Source of the DNA: Wolfiporia cocos
Lineage: Eukaryota; Basidiomycota; Agaricomycetes; Polyporales; Phaeolaceae
Assembly (NCBI GenBank): GCA_029448655.1
Contig: JACCLO010000010.1
Span: 186,001-250,000, forward strand
Reading direction: 5' to 3'
Length of the DNA stretch: 64,000 nt
Positions 48,113 through 60,567 of this stretch are shown in pieces (the stretch's first letter is position 1; each line of letters starts with the position of its first letter). Made by a program: the position numbers and the translations under genes. The notes under the pieces are model-generated. The model had not been told where the DNA came from, did not search any database, and saw only the letters and a list, made by a program, of their open reading frames with translations.

Positions 48113-51100
48113 ATGGTGTCCTACACAATCGTCCAAGGCGCTTTGTACAACACCCACAAGGTGGCTACGGCCTACCGACCCGCCGTCGGCAAGCACGCGT
48201 GGCCCGGAGAGCAAACCTGCTTGATGGACTACCTGCGAGTCGTATTCGGCATCAGAGTTAGGGGGAGTGTCACCTCCTTCAACTCAATTCCGGCGCATGT
48301 GCGCCCCTTCCTGAATGTGAACCATACGGCGTACATCAAGTACTACGGGGAAGATTCGACTAGGAACCACATCTCGTGGTGGAGGTGGGACAACTATTGT
48401 ACCGCCATCCCCCTATCGGACCTCATAGTCCTGTACGGTGACGTCCACTGGTACTCGGAGGAAGAAGCGTCGCCGCGCACAAGAGCTGCCAGGCTCTTCA
48501 ACCCGGAAACACCCGCACGCCGCGCAGTCGTCACCCCTGAAGGCAGCGGGACTCCACGACCGGAGGAACCGGTCAACACGGAGCCCCTATTTGGATCGCT
48601 CCCTGACCTCCTCCCCTCCTATGAAAGGAGGACTCTGGAAGTCGTCGCGCAGCCCGAAAGGAGCGAAAACGAATTGATGGGAAGGTTACAGCGCACCCTA
48701 GAAGTGGCCACCTCAGACGAAGTTCTGCAGGTGGGAAAGGAAGCTTACAGGGAGGCGCTGTACCAAGCCAAGAACCACCTCTACAGCAACCTCGCGGCCT
48801 ACAAAGGCCGGGTAGACACGGATATGGAAATGGTCTGGAACAAGACCAACCAGATTCGGAGTCACAACCAGGTGCTTCAAAATAGAATCGAAGCACTAGA
48901 GGAAGCAGAGAGTTTGCGGCAACAATTGGATACCCTTTCCGAAAATTGGTTCGTCCGCATAGAAAAAGATATTGCGATACTGCAAAAGCGTCCGGCAGTC
49001 CCAACCGCGGGACCCAGCGGTGCCCAGGTCACAGCACTGATTAATAGAATCGACCAACTCGAAGCGGAGTTAACCGCTCTAAAAAACGCACCGGCAGCCG
49101 CGCCAGCAGCAGCCACAACGGTCAACTTCCAACAGACCAAACCAACTCAGCCGCCCAAATTCTCGGGCCCTAAGGATTCCATCTCGTCGAAAGAGTGGAT
49201 CCAGAAAATGGGCATGTATTTCGCAGACGCCAAGGTGACCCTCGAAGAGGACAAAGTTTGCCAAGCCCTGCTACGGCTTACGGGCGAGGCCTACCAGTAC
49301 ATGTCGCCGGTAGTTGATAAAATCGCCGCCGGACAAACCTCGGGGCACACTGTCACAGATTTATCTGGGGCTTACAGCATTTTTCCTATGATTATAGCAA
49401 TTTATCCGGGATTTATACGTCTAACTACAAGTTATCTACGGGTTAACTCCCATTGCCACCACGACAAGCTCTTAACTGGGCTTATCACCACATGACCAGC
49501 TTACATAACGCTACGGCACCTTCCGGTCCAATAGCATAGTTACAGCTTCGTCATACAAATCTCGCCCGACAGAGCAAGACCAGCCACGTCATAGATCTTA
49601 GATCATAATGATAGGCCGAGCGCGGCACGCTCGCATCATAATGTCCACATGTACAAACAGTGCCTCGCGGCCTTGTACTATTGGGTCGGCCTTCCCGGCT
49701 TCCCACCGCCATAAGATCCTTGATCACAATGGCACCTCAGGCGCGCCACGCCTTCGCATAATAATGGCAACACGGCCAAATAGCACTATATTAGCATCAA
49801 GGCTATATCGCTATAGGCTCGGCCTTCTCGGCCATCTCATGGACTCGGCGCTCTCCAAGTCCCGGGCTTCTGCCATCACGGCGTTGCCCAAACACCGGTC
49901 CTCGCCTCACGGCTAAGACCACCATATGTTCTGGTAACCTTCCGGTCCGGACATATCACATGCTACGGTGCCTGTTGGCCCAATAGCATTACGACCTCGG
50001 CGTTCCGCCTTGGTCAGCACACGATGACCGGCCAATCGCCATTATACCTCACGGTATCCGGCAACCGGCATCCCTTATACCCGGGCTGCGCCCGTATTCA
50101 CATGTCCATCTAACGATGAGACCACATGCTCTCTCTTACCATTGGCTCGGCCATTACCGGCGGGTCACGGCCTTTGTAGAGTAGTCGTACCACTTGGTCG
50201 CCCTTATGGCAACCAAGCCCACACTCCTTATCGGGCATGCACTATACAGTAGCACATGACCCGTTATATATGTGTATATAAGTAGGGCCTTGACGGCCTA
50301 TAACCTTAGTTCTATTCTTCTCGGCGTACGCCGTAGAAGAACCTCCTACCTCCTATTGCGTCTGATAACCTCTTCCTCACCTAAGTCGCCTAGTTCATTG
50401 CAGGATACTGGCTTGGTGAGTCCCACAGAGCCATCTGTGTCACACACCTGGAAGACGTTTGCGGAAACGATCGAGAAGGTGTACAGCAAGAAGACGGACA
50501 AGGAGATTGCCGAAAAGGAGATTGAAGGGTACTTCGGAGACGAAGGGAAAAAGAAGCTCCAATCGGACTTCTTTTCTTGGGCACAGAAGCTCAGGACCCT
50601 GGCTCGCCTGGCCGAGACTGACAACAAAACGTTGTTCAGTCACATCAAACGGATCCTCCCGGAAAAGGTGCAAGAAACCCTCGCTACCTTGGAATCGGTG
50701 CCCGGCTTTACAATGCCAACCGACTGGGAGGTATACCTGGATATGGCCATTGACCTCTACAAGAGGCAATACCCGGATAAGCTCAAAGGCAAAATCTTTG
50801 AGGAAGAAAAGAAGAAGGAGTCGTCGGGGTCTGGCAAGACCACCGAAAAAGCTGCGTCAAAGCCTGCCAAGGCTGATGACAAAGGCAAAGGCAAGGCAAA
50901 GGAGACCGGCTCTTACAGGAAGGACTGTCGCAAGCACCCTGGACAACACAAATGGGGCGACTGTCCTGAGAACCCGAAGAACAAGCCGAAGGAAGCCAAG
51001 CCGGCCAGTAGTGGAAGCGGAACGACAAAGCCGACAGGCTCGTCGAGCGGAACGCAACAGTCGGGCCAGAAGAAATTGGACCCGAAGAAAAAATACAAGG

Positions 51101-51447
51101 TCCGAATTGTCAGCACCCAGGAACTGGTGACTGATGACGAAGATGAGTCCCCCCAAGCCACCGTAGGGACCATCCGGACCAACGTTCCGAAGCAACCAGA
51201 GGTGGTTCCTCTGGCCCCCACTACGCGCATCAGTGATGAGGAGCAAAACGGGAGCTTGGTGCGAACGGCTGAAAGCACCAGCCCCGTCCAGACCCAGTCG
51301 ACTGGTTCGACTTCGACTGTGCCTACACCGTTGGGCGACTCCATCAGGACACATCTGCCCTGGATTCGCAAGCGGATAGCCGATTCCGCAAACACCCTGG
51401 GCATCTACGGAAGCTCTGCCTCGGGTTTTCTCACCGAGCACATGTGA
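48113..51447 (+). pseudogene. gag: Gag protein of element F, split by solo LTR s17
   Basis: Joining 48113-49350 to 50448-51447 gives one frame of 745 residues. It is longer than Gag of A, D and G because of an extra N-terminal domain of about 120 residues with many Tyr/Trp and two Cys (from MVSYTIVQGALY to LYGDVHWYS). Then come a disordered part, coiled coils (about residues 210-320), the Gag core (KFSGPKDSISSKEWIQKMG onward, KKTDKEIAEKEIEGYFGDEG), and a Cys/His finger (DCRKHPGQHKWGDC). It ends GAG CAC ATG TGA, where TGA overlaps an ATG of pol. An alternative non-ATG start upstream at 48059 is less likely. Confidence 0.85.
49351..50442 (+). repeat. Solo LTR s17 in gag of element F (E-type)
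   Basis: 1,092 bp, TGTCACAGAT...ATCTGTGTCA, TSD CACAC at 49346-49350 and 50443-50447. TATATA near 50275, hairpin GGCC/GGCC (E and s13 have GGGC/GCCC), then the RNA-start region. Confidence 0.92.
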
Positions 51448-54400
51448 TGACCTGCCCACTTGTGCTCCCGTGTAATTTTAGTCCCGTACCCGCTGTAAAG
51501 AGTGTATTCGAGTCAATGTATCATATTTTTGGCAACAATGCGCGCAACTTCGCTCGATCTTTCCGTGTCGAAGTAACACTCTGGGTATATGGGCAAAAAG
51601 TGCAGGCTCTGGCTTTAATCGACAGCGGTTCAACCATACCGGTCATATCACAACGATTGGTCGATAAACATAAGCTGGTCACCGACAAACTAGCGTTTCC
51701 TATTACGGTTACAAACGCAGACGGAACAGAAAACGTCGCCGGCCGCTTAACGCAATCAGTAAAAGCATTCATGCAACATGGCACACACAAGGAAAAAATA
51801 GGTCTGACGGTCATGCACCTAGAACCAGACCTAATCCTTGGCTATGACTGGTTGCGTCTCCACAATCCTACCTTTGATTGGAGGAAAGGAGAAATGGAAT
51901 ATGCACGCTGTACACACGACCAACCCTACGCCAGGAAAAAGGGTAACCGCCCTTCTGAGGAGGAAGCAGTTGAACTCCCAGAAAAGGAAATCATCGAAGT
52001 AAATTCGATTTGGGACACTCCCGTGGACATATTAGGAGAGGAGGACCCCAAAAATCCTTTGATCGCTTGGGTGGCAACCCTTGACGACGAAGAAATGAAC
52101 CTGCTGACACAGTTGGTAGCCGAGGTACTTGACAAAGACCTCGACGAAGCAGACAACCGTGAGGAAAACACACCACCGATTGACGTTGAAAAATGGCGAT
52201 CGTTAGTGCCCGAACAATACCAAGAGTATGGGCCAACGGTGTTCTCACAAAAGGCATCAGAGAGGATGCCGGAACGGAAGCCCTGGGATCACGCCATAGT
52301 GCTTGAACCAGATGCGCAGCTTCCTCCCCCGGTAAAACCATACAAAATGTCTCCCCAAGAGCGTAATAGCTTGGATGAGTGGATAGACACCGAACTACGG
52401 AAGGGTTACATTCGACCGTCCGAAAGTCCGATGGCATCCCCGGTCTTCTTCGTCCACAAAAAGGACGGAGGACTGCGGATGGTTGTCGATTATAGGAGGC
52501 TAAACGAAATAACCGTAAAAAATCGTTATCCGATACCTCGGATCGATGATCTGATCGATCAATTGTCCCATGCGACCATCTTCACCAAAATAGACCTTAG
52601 ATGGGGATACAATAATGTCCGCATCAAGGAAGGTGATGAATGGAAGACGGCGTTTATCACACACCGTGGACTATACGAGGCAACGGTAATGTATTTCGGC
52701 TTCTGCAATGCCCCCGCAACGTTCCAAGCGATGATGAATGATATGGAGGAACATCGGCGACTTACCAAAGGGGTCTTACAAACCCTGAAGGACTCGGACT
52801 TGTATGCGAAGCCCGAAAAGTGCTTTTTCGAACAGTCTTCCATCGAATACCTAGGAATGATCATTTCCGACAGTAACATCATGATGGATCCGAAGAAGTA
52901 CGCCGGAGTTCAGGACTGGCCTAGACCTACTAAGGTCAAAGAGGTTCAAGCTTTCCTTGGATTTGCCAACTTCTACAGGCGATTCATAGAAGGCTTCTCA
53001 AAAATAGCCAAACCACTCACCATGCTGACCAAAAAGTCAGAAGCTTGGCATTGGGATGCCGAGCAGGAAAATGCTTTCCAAACCCTAAAGGAAGCATTTA
53101 CCAAAGCGCCCGTGCTTCGAATTCCGTCGCACGATCAGCCTTTCCGCGTAGAAACAGATGCGTCAGACTTTGCTACCGGAGCAGTACTATCTCAGTTAGA
53201 TCCTAAGGATAAAAAATTCCACCCTGTGTGACACAGACTTGCCTCTGGGTCTACGGCCTATTGAGACGTACCAGCACCGCTGGCTAGCACGGGGTACGGT
53301 GTCCTGAGTGTCGCGTACGATACTGCCTCAGAGACGGGACCACAGACTAGCGCGGGGATATAGGGCAGAGGTCCTCGACCGTTGGTCGGCCTAGGAAGCA
53401 CGCAGAGGAGAGGTTGAGTAAGAGGGACACGCCCCAACGTTACAATAACTGTTCTGAGGAGTAATCCTCAGAACGCTACAGACTATATACATGATGTGAC
53501 AACACTTGTGCTAAGGCCGCCCTAAAGGTGGCCCCTACGCTGAGCGCCCCAGAACGACGCTGGTAGATAAGATAGCCGCTGTGTACATGTACGCTAATCT
53601 ATAAAGTCAGGTGACCATAGGGAAGTCATGTGATAGGGGGACGTAGATACGTGAGTTCGACCCCGGCGTATGGCAATAATAGGGTCACGGGATTTAACCG
53701 TGACACTGTGGCGTACTATAGTAAATCGCTAAGTGCCCCGGAAAGGAACTACGAGATCTACGACAAGGAAATGTTGGCTGTCATCAGGGCCCTAGAGGAG
53801 TGGCGACACTACCTAGAGGGACATCCTGAAAAATTCGAGATATGGTCGGATCACCTAAACCTGACCTATTTCAAAACGGCGCAAAAACTGACGAGATGAC
53901 AAGCCCGTTGGGCACTGTACCTCTCACGCTTCAACTTCCAAATGAAGCACAAACCTGGCAAAGCAATGCTAACCGCGGATCCTCTGTCCAGGCGGCCAGA
54001 CCATGAGGAGGGGGTGGATCTCGATAAACGCGATCAGGTTCTTCTGAAACCTGAGTGGTTCGAGCAAGAGTACATGGCAATGGCTCTTGATACCTCCCAT
54101 GCTGCCCCACAATCGGAAGATGAATCGATACTCCGAGAGATTCGCAAAGCGTTGCTAGACGACAAGGTCACAAAGGACTACAAGGAGCTGCTCTCATCCG
54201 GCCCTCGTGAGTTCAAAAAAGACCTATCAGAATGGAACTACAAAGGAGGGTTACTCCTCCGAAGAGGCAAAGTCTACGTTCCAGCTACACCAGCGGATAT
54301 CAGACGGCAAGTGGTCGAGTATCATCACGATCACAAGTCAGCTGGGCATTTCGGACGCTACAAAACGTACGAACTGCTAAGCCGCAATTATTGGTGGCCC

Positions 54401-56284
54401 GGAATGTTCGTTTACGTCAAAAAATACGTAGACGGATGTGACACATGCCAATGTATGAAGAACCACCCGCAGAAGCCATACGGCCCCCTGCAACCCCTAC
54501 CGGTGCCGTCAGGCCCGTGGGAAGTGGTGACAATAGACCTGATTACTCAGCTACCCCCATCGGGAATGCATGACGCGATCATGGTCGTAGTGGATCGGTT
54601 GACCAAAAGAGCAAGGTTTTTCCCAATAGAAAATACCTTCTCAATGAAAGACCTAGCTACGATACTCTATCAAAAGGTGTATCCCTTACATGGGTTTCCG
54701 AAACAGATAGTATCGGACAGAGGGACACAATTCGCCTCAAAACTATTTGGTGAATGGTGCACCCTGCTGGGAATTCAAAGGTCGATGACTACTGCGTACC
54801 ATCCGCAGGCAGATGGACAAACCGAACGAGTAAATCAAATACTCGAACAGTATCTACGGTGCTACATAAACACGTACCAAAAAGATAACTGGTCGGAGTT
54901 CCTGCCAACAGCGGAATTTGCGTACAATAATGCAGCCAGCGAAACTACTAAGGAATCTCCATTCCTGGTAGAATTAGGTCGTCACCCTATTGCAGGACCA
55001 AGCAGTTTCGAGCCAAGCCGAAACAAAGACTTAGTAGAAATTGCGAACACACGGTTCTCTGCACAAGAGAAAGCTAAGGCGGCAATGAAAATTGCAGCCG
55101 AAAGATGGTCCTGGTATTATGATCAAAAGAAGCAAGTTGTCCCCTTCAAAGTAGGCGACAAAGTACTCGTGGACGTGCGAAGCTGGCAAGACACCGAAAG
55201 AAGTCTAGCCCCTCGCTACATCGGCCCATTCCGAATCACGGAAAAATTGGGACCGGTAACGTTCAAAGTGTACATGGACGCACAATATAGGGCTTATCAC
55301 CCTGTGTTCCATGCTTCAAAATTGGTCATGTACAAGGAATCAACTATCGAAGGTCAGAAAAGTCACCCTCCTGCGGCTGACAAGCCAACGGAAATGGAAG
55401 ACCCGGAAGAATGGGAAGTGGAAGCCATTCTCGACCATCGTAACCGACGCGGCCAATGGGAATACCTTATCCATTGGAAAGGCACCGGACCTGCGGAGGA
55501 CACATGGGAAATCAAGGAACATTTGGCTAACGCTAAGGAGATACTGGACGAGCACAAGGCAAGATATTCAGCCCTTAGTACCGACCCAAATCAACCCCTT
55601 CGCCGATCAACTAGACTCGGCGGAACACGGCAGACAATAGCCGTCTTCGACCCTGACTCACCAGATTGGGATTTGGACACATGTGTCTGGCCCGATGACT
55701 GGCCCCAATATCGAGACGATGTTGATCCTACACAACCGAAAGTGTACTACAAGCGCGACCCCTTTACAGGGCAATGGGTACATTCCGACGTTGAGTTCAA
55801 CGAAGACTTAGAAATCGAAGTAGGAGTCAATGGCAAACTACCGACCAGGGGAACAACCGATGCGATCGGCTACGATCTATATGCCGCGCAGGATATCCTG
55901 ATTAATTCATGGAAATCCGCTTTGGTCCCCACAGATATTCGCATCAAAGTTCCATATGGGACATACGGTCGGATAGCGCCGAGGTCTGGACTTGCGAAGA
56001 AGGGCATCGATGTCCTTGCAGGTGTAATAGACCATGACTACCGCGGAGAAGTCTTTGTCATGTTGATGAACCTCACTGGAGACCCGTACCAAGTAAAGAA
56101 AGGCGACAGAATTGCTCAGCTAATCTGCGAAGTAGCAATCACGCCCGAAATACAGGAATCCATGACCAAGGAGAAGTTCGAAAAAGAAATTCGACCTCAC
56201 TTACATGGAAGTGGGCCCTACAACGAGCAGTTCAACAAGCCAACCACGCGCGGTACACAAGGTTTTGGATCGACGGGACGATAA
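51447..56284 (+). pseudogene. pol: Pol of element F (protease to dUTPase), split by solo LTR s18
   Basis: Frame 51447-53228 joined to 53711-56284. Protease motif ALIDSGSTIPVI near 51620. RT has [11 protein letters not shown] and the [14 protein letters not shown] block, but after AMMND it jumps to EEHRR: about 24 codons including YLDD, present in element A, are missing near 52743. RNase H follows, with a TGA at 53897-53899 (element A has a sense codon). Integrase is complete: HHDH/CDTC zinc domain, TIDLITQLP, IVSDRGTQFAS, GQTERVNQ. Chromodomain at about 55405-55575 (EVEAILDHR, IHWKGTGPAEDTWE). dUTPase at about 55835-56281 with IGYDLYAA, PRSGLAKKG, GVIDHDYRGEV, GDRIAQLI and QGFGSTGR, all five motifs present. 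The LTR insertion, the stop and the RT deletion each inactivate it. Confidence 0.92.
53229..53705 (-). repeat. Solo LTR s18 in pol of element F (O-type)
   Basis: 477 bp, plus view TGACACAGAC...AACCGTGACA, TSD CTGTG at 53224-53228 and 53706-53710. A 10-bp hairpin GTTCTGAGGA/TCCTCAGAAC lies near 53449-53473. Very similar to the LTRs of O and to s5. Confidence 0.92.
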
Positions 56285-56361
56285 AAGTGGAAAAATCGTA
56301 AAGACTAACCCTTCAATGGGCTCTAGCACAACTTCTACTCTCAACGGGGTCATTGAAATCT

Positions 56362-56374
56362 AAAGGGAGGGTAA
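56362..56374 (+). promoter_or_regulatory. Polypurine tract of element F
   Basis: AAAGGGAGGGTAA directly before the 3' LTR. Confidence 0.78.
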
Positions 56375-56993
56375 TGTCACAAGAATTCTCCTAGTTTCCC
56401 TATGTTTCTTACTATTTTTCCGGCAATTCTACGAATTATCTACGACTTTCTAGACCAATAACTAGCTTATCTGGTTCATAAGTTAACGGTTACATACGTG
56501 CCGAATGATGGCCGCGTTATCTCCCGTAACGACGGTCTTATCTTATCACTAGTAGTTACCATCAGTCACATGTCTAGTTCTAGCCAATCGGACATCCCGT
56601 CCGGAAGCAGTCAGCGTATAAACGTCAGCGGACCGGGCTTTGGTCACACCCCGTCTTTGTAATGACAAGAGCGCAAAACGCCATTCATGCGGCCTACGCC
56701 GCCTTTCTATATCCCGGTTTTGATCGGCATATGTATTTATCGCGTATTACTCAGTACTTAGGTACCTGGGGACTTGTACATACGAATACGGACATTGTAT
56801 TACCTAATCCATAGTGTTAGGGGTCTTATTTATCATGTATATATACTAGCCTTGCTGAGCGCTATTGCCTCAGTTCTATTCATTGCATTCATACTACGAG
56901 TTAACCACTCCGCGTATCCTGCTTAACTCTTACAACCTTCCTGCCTAACCAGCAAACCAAGCAACTACTATAAGTAAGTGTTATCTTGTGTTA
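56375..56993 (+). repeat. 3' LTR of element F
   Basis: 619 bp, about 98% like the left LTR. The hairpin loop differs by one base. Followed by GACCGGCCAATT, the middle of an E-type LTR. Confidence 0.9.
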
Positions 56994-57318
56994 GACCGGC
57001 CAATTGCCATTATACCTTCTGGTATCCAGCAACCGGCTTCCCTTATACCCGGGCTGCACCCGTATTCACATGTCCATCTAACGATGAGACCACACGCTCT
57101 CTCTTTACCATTGGCTCGGCCATTACCAGCGGGTCACGGCCTTTGTAGAGTAGTCGTATCACTTGGTCGCACTTATGGCAACCAAGCCCACACTCCTTAT
57201 CGGGCATGCACTATACAATAGCACATGACCCGTTATATTTGTGTATATAAGTAGGGCCTTGACGGCCTATAACTTGAGTTCTATTGTTCTCGGCGTCCGC
57301 CGTAGAAGATACCTCCAA
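56994..57318 (+). repeat. E-type LTR fragment, plus orientation
   Basis: Starts inside U3 (GACCGGCCAATTGCC) and runs through TATATA (57243) and AGTTCTATTGTT to the first bases of U5, where it stops abruptly. Closely matches the middle of s17. Confidence 0.8.
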
Positions 57319-58165
57319 TATCCTTCCGGGTTATGTGGCTTTGCCAAGAGGCGAAGCGCTATCTTATCTGATGTTTACGGACTCTATCTACAATGGCCGT
57401 GATGGGCCCTAATGGCCGCACCAATCGTAGGAGAAGGATTTGTGTATATTATCATATGGACGCGGGCACAGCCCGGGTATATGGGAAGCCAGTTGCCGGA
57501 TACCGTGTGGTATAATGGCGATTGGCCGGACTTCGTGTGATGACCAAGGCGAGACGCCGAGGTCGTTATACTATTGGACCGATAGGTACCGTAGCATGTG
57601 ATATGTCCGGACCGGAGGGTAACCGGGACATGTGTTGGTCTTAGCCGTGAGGCGAAGACCGGTGTTTGGGCAATGCCGTGATGGCAGAAGCCCGGGACTT
57701 GGAGAACGCCGAGTCCGTGGGAGGCCGAGGAGGCGGTGACCTATAGCGATATAGCCTTGATGCTAATATTGTGCTGTATGGTCGTGTTGCCATTATTATG
57801 CGAAGGCGTGGCGCGCCTGAGGTGCCATTGTGATCAAGGATCTTATGGCGGTGGGAAGCCGTGAAGGCCGACCCAATAGTACAAGGCCGTGAGGCACTGT
57901 TTGTACATGTGGACATTATTATGCGAGTGTGCTGCGCTCGGCCTATCATTATGATCTAAGATCTATGACGTGGCTGGTCTTGCTATGACGGGCGAGACCA
58001 TGTGGTTTGGCGTTAGCTTAGCGTGAGCCAAGGGTTACACTTAGTGTTAGCGAGGCGTTAGCCAAGCGTGAGTGGCGTAGACGACTTGTAGTTGGACGTA
58101 TTAATCCCAGGTAAATTGCTATAATCATAGGAAAAATGCTGTAAGCCCCAGATAAATCTGTGACA
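57319..58165 (-). repeat. E-type LTR fragment, minus orientation
   Basis: Begins inside U3 (TCCTTCCGGGTTATGTGG) and runs to the true terminus AAATCTGTGACA at 58165. With the preceding fragment it makes an inverted pair that shares about 200 bp. No TSD partner for the following CGAGT was found. Confidence 0.8.
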
Positions 58166-58720
58166 CGAGTCATCTGTCTTGGATATTCAGCTGAACGGAT
58201 ATCAAATGTTTAAATTTTAACAAGATCATCATCAGAGCGCATTTGAGCCTCTATACCAATGGTGCAACTGCATATAACCACCGTGCCCGAGATCTCTGCG
58301 ACTGTGGCAACCAGCGCGACTACCCCGATTGCAACCTCCATGACCTCTGCGACCACCGCGACCTCCATGGCCGTGACCTTTGCAACCTCTGTAGGCGGCT
58401 ACCCCAGCTACATTCCATTCATGCAAGATTTAAAGTCGCTTACAGAGGGCAGCAAGATCCTCTGAGATGAGCTGAATTATTTGATGGTAGCTGGTTGACT
58501 GGGAAGGAGAAGTGCTGCCTTCATCTCCCCAGCCCTTGGGGAAGTTGGGTCAAAGATGAGATCATCCAAAAGAGAAAGGTGCTCACAGATGCATGCTGGG
58601 GGTCTGTCCACCATTTAGGAGCATCTGCATTTTTATCTTGTTTCCAGGTCCACCATGCATACTCTTGAGCAAGACCCAAGAGGTGTTCAGGAAGCATGGT
58701 GGTCTCAAGGCTGCCTATAG
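58166..58720. other. Unassigned single-copy-looking stretch
   Basis: No LTR landmarks. On the plus strand a 68-codon Thr/Ala/Ser-rich frame (58259-58465) ends in SYIPFMQDLKSLTEGSKIL. It could be the tail of an exon, but low complexity makes this uncertain. A second CAG-like acceptor or continuation is not evident. It might be host sequence or an old transposon. Confidence 0.3.
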
Positions 58721-59419
58721 TGACACAGACTAGACTGTGGGACTCACACTATAACCTTATAGGCGACTTGAAGATGTTGCAGAAGGTTGGTGAGGAGGCT
58801 AGTGGGCGCAAGCAGAGATGGTATGTAACTGTGCGAATGCAGAGAACAAATCTAAGGCTTATCCGCAGTGATAGCCCTACTTATATACATGCTTTGTTTG
58901 GTTACCGGTAAGGGAGCCAAACATGAAGGTGGTCTGTGCGCAGACATAACTAATATGGTTAAGTTGTAAACTACAATAGACCATGTGCGCCGGTAATGGC
59001 CGCACCAGTAAGATCGTTTGTTTGGACCGTAGGTCCATGTTGTGGAAGTGGCTGTAGCTACGTTAGTAAGCCATGCATGTGATTCTTATATTCCGGTATC
59101 GGGATATGAGTAATCGTAAGGTCATTGGCATGTGATAACGAGCGGGCCGATTATCCAATTGTACTGACATAGCCCGGTACCGGGATATGAGTAAGGCGCG
59201 TGACTCCGGAGGTTAGTCCGCTGAGTCATTGACGCGTACAAACGTGTTATGTACGTGTTGTTATGACAAGTGGACGTATACTGCGTTGTGTACGTGTTGT
59301 TTGGTTGCGTGTACGTGTAGACGGGCGCTTAGCAGCGTAAATGTCTACAAGGTCGTAGAAATACCAGATAAATAGGTAAAAATACGGGAAAAATAGTGGC
59401 ATGTCCCAAATCTGTGACA
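58721..59419 (-). repeat. Solo LTR s19 with mismatched flanks
   Basis: 699 bp, nearly identical to s16. Plus view TGACACAGAC...AAATCTGTGACA. The left flank is TATAG and the right flank ATCCG, so there is no TSD. The right flank is RT sequence of element G, while the left is unassigned sequence. Confidence 0.9.
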
Positions 59420-60567
59420 ATCCGCACGTTGTTGTACCCCCAACGGAGGTCGATCTTTGTAAAGATTGATGCGGATGCGAGCTGATCTATCAACTCGGAT
59501 ATGCGAGGAATGGGATACTTGTTCTGTACTGTGATTTTGTTTAGCTTTCGATAGTCGACTACCATGCGCAGTGACCCGTCCTTCTTTGCTACAAAGAAAA
59601 CGGGTGATGCTATCGGCGATTTGGATTCTCGGATGTAACCTTTGCGAAGTTCTTCGTCAATCCACTCGTCTAAGGAGTTTTGCTGAAGCTTAGACATTGG
59701 GTAACGTTTTACGGGTTTCGGCAGTGTTGCGCCTTCGACAAAGTCAATGGCGTGGTCGTAGTCCTTGCGGACAGGCATCCGCTCTGAAGCCTTGTGACTG
59801 AACACTGTCGGACCAAACTCATGATACTCTTTAGGGACTAACGATCTCCACTTTTCAGTTGAAAACGAGTCTAAGGATTCTTCATCCTTTTCGAGTATCT
59901 CTGCTACAAGTTGAGCTAGAGTTTTGTTGTCTTCGTTATCTAGCTGCGATAGCCAGTTAACGAAGGGATTGTCGGAATCTCCTTCTCCTAGTGTGTCCAG
60001 AGGAAGATCCCATATGCTGACCACTTCTTCGGGGAGTTCATCTGCCTCCTCCACCGATGGTTTGGCGGGTCTTTGCCTTTTAGCAGCATGTATGCATTTT
60101 CCTTCTTTCGTACACCGGTCATAAGATATCGTTCCTGCACTCCAGTCGAAGTGCGGGTTATGACGTGTGAACCATTCGTATCCTAGTATAAGATCTTGAC
60201 CACTTAATTTAGTTACGGCGAGACCGATAGTCTCCTTATGAATGCCGTGGACCATGAAGGCCTTAACTAAAGTGTCGATCTTTCCCGCTTTGTTGTAGGT
60301 GCCGTCTGCATTATGTACGTTAATGACGGGGCGAAGCGGTTGGGTTAACAGGTTATTGGCGGTGACGAAGTCGGAATTAATGACGCTGATTTGAGCGCCA
60401 CTATCTACAAGCGCTGTAGCCTGTACTTTCTTTCCATATACCCAGAGATCCACGTTAATCTTGAAAGATGTAGACGTGTCGCGCGATTGATTATGATAAA
60501 TATTATTGATCTCTGCAGTGGGTACCATACAACTACGCTCGAACATCGTACATGGACAGGCCGTCAC
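59420..60567 (-). pseudogene. pol: Pol of element G, N-terminal part (truncated)
   Basis: In the -1 frame relative to gag at the same ATGTGA junction as A and F; it opens at GTG, with an ATG eight codons on (in CTMFERS). Protease motif [13 protein letters not shown] near 60390-60430. RT begins with the [23 protein letters not shown] region and stops in WGYNNVRI, where s19 begins. No stop codon interrupts the remaining part. Confidence 0.9.

Larger units (their letters stand above)
45834..56993 (+). mobile_element. Element F: chromodomain-dUTPase Ty3/Gypsy retrotransposon, inactivated
   Basis: LTRs of 619 bp (45834-46452, 56375-56993) differ at about ten sites I could count, so F is older than C, D or E, or its two halves come from different copies. 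Flanks differ (CACGC against GACCG). Contents: self-priming site, leader, intact ORF0, gag split by s17, pol split by s18. Pol also has a TGA stop and a deletion of the RT catalytic motif. This copy cannot make an active RT. Confidence 0.9.

Noticed and set aside
58259..58465. Thr/Ala-rich 68-codon frame as a host gene
   Set aside because: Low-complexity sequence with no domain, splice evidence or start context; reported only as unassigned sequence.
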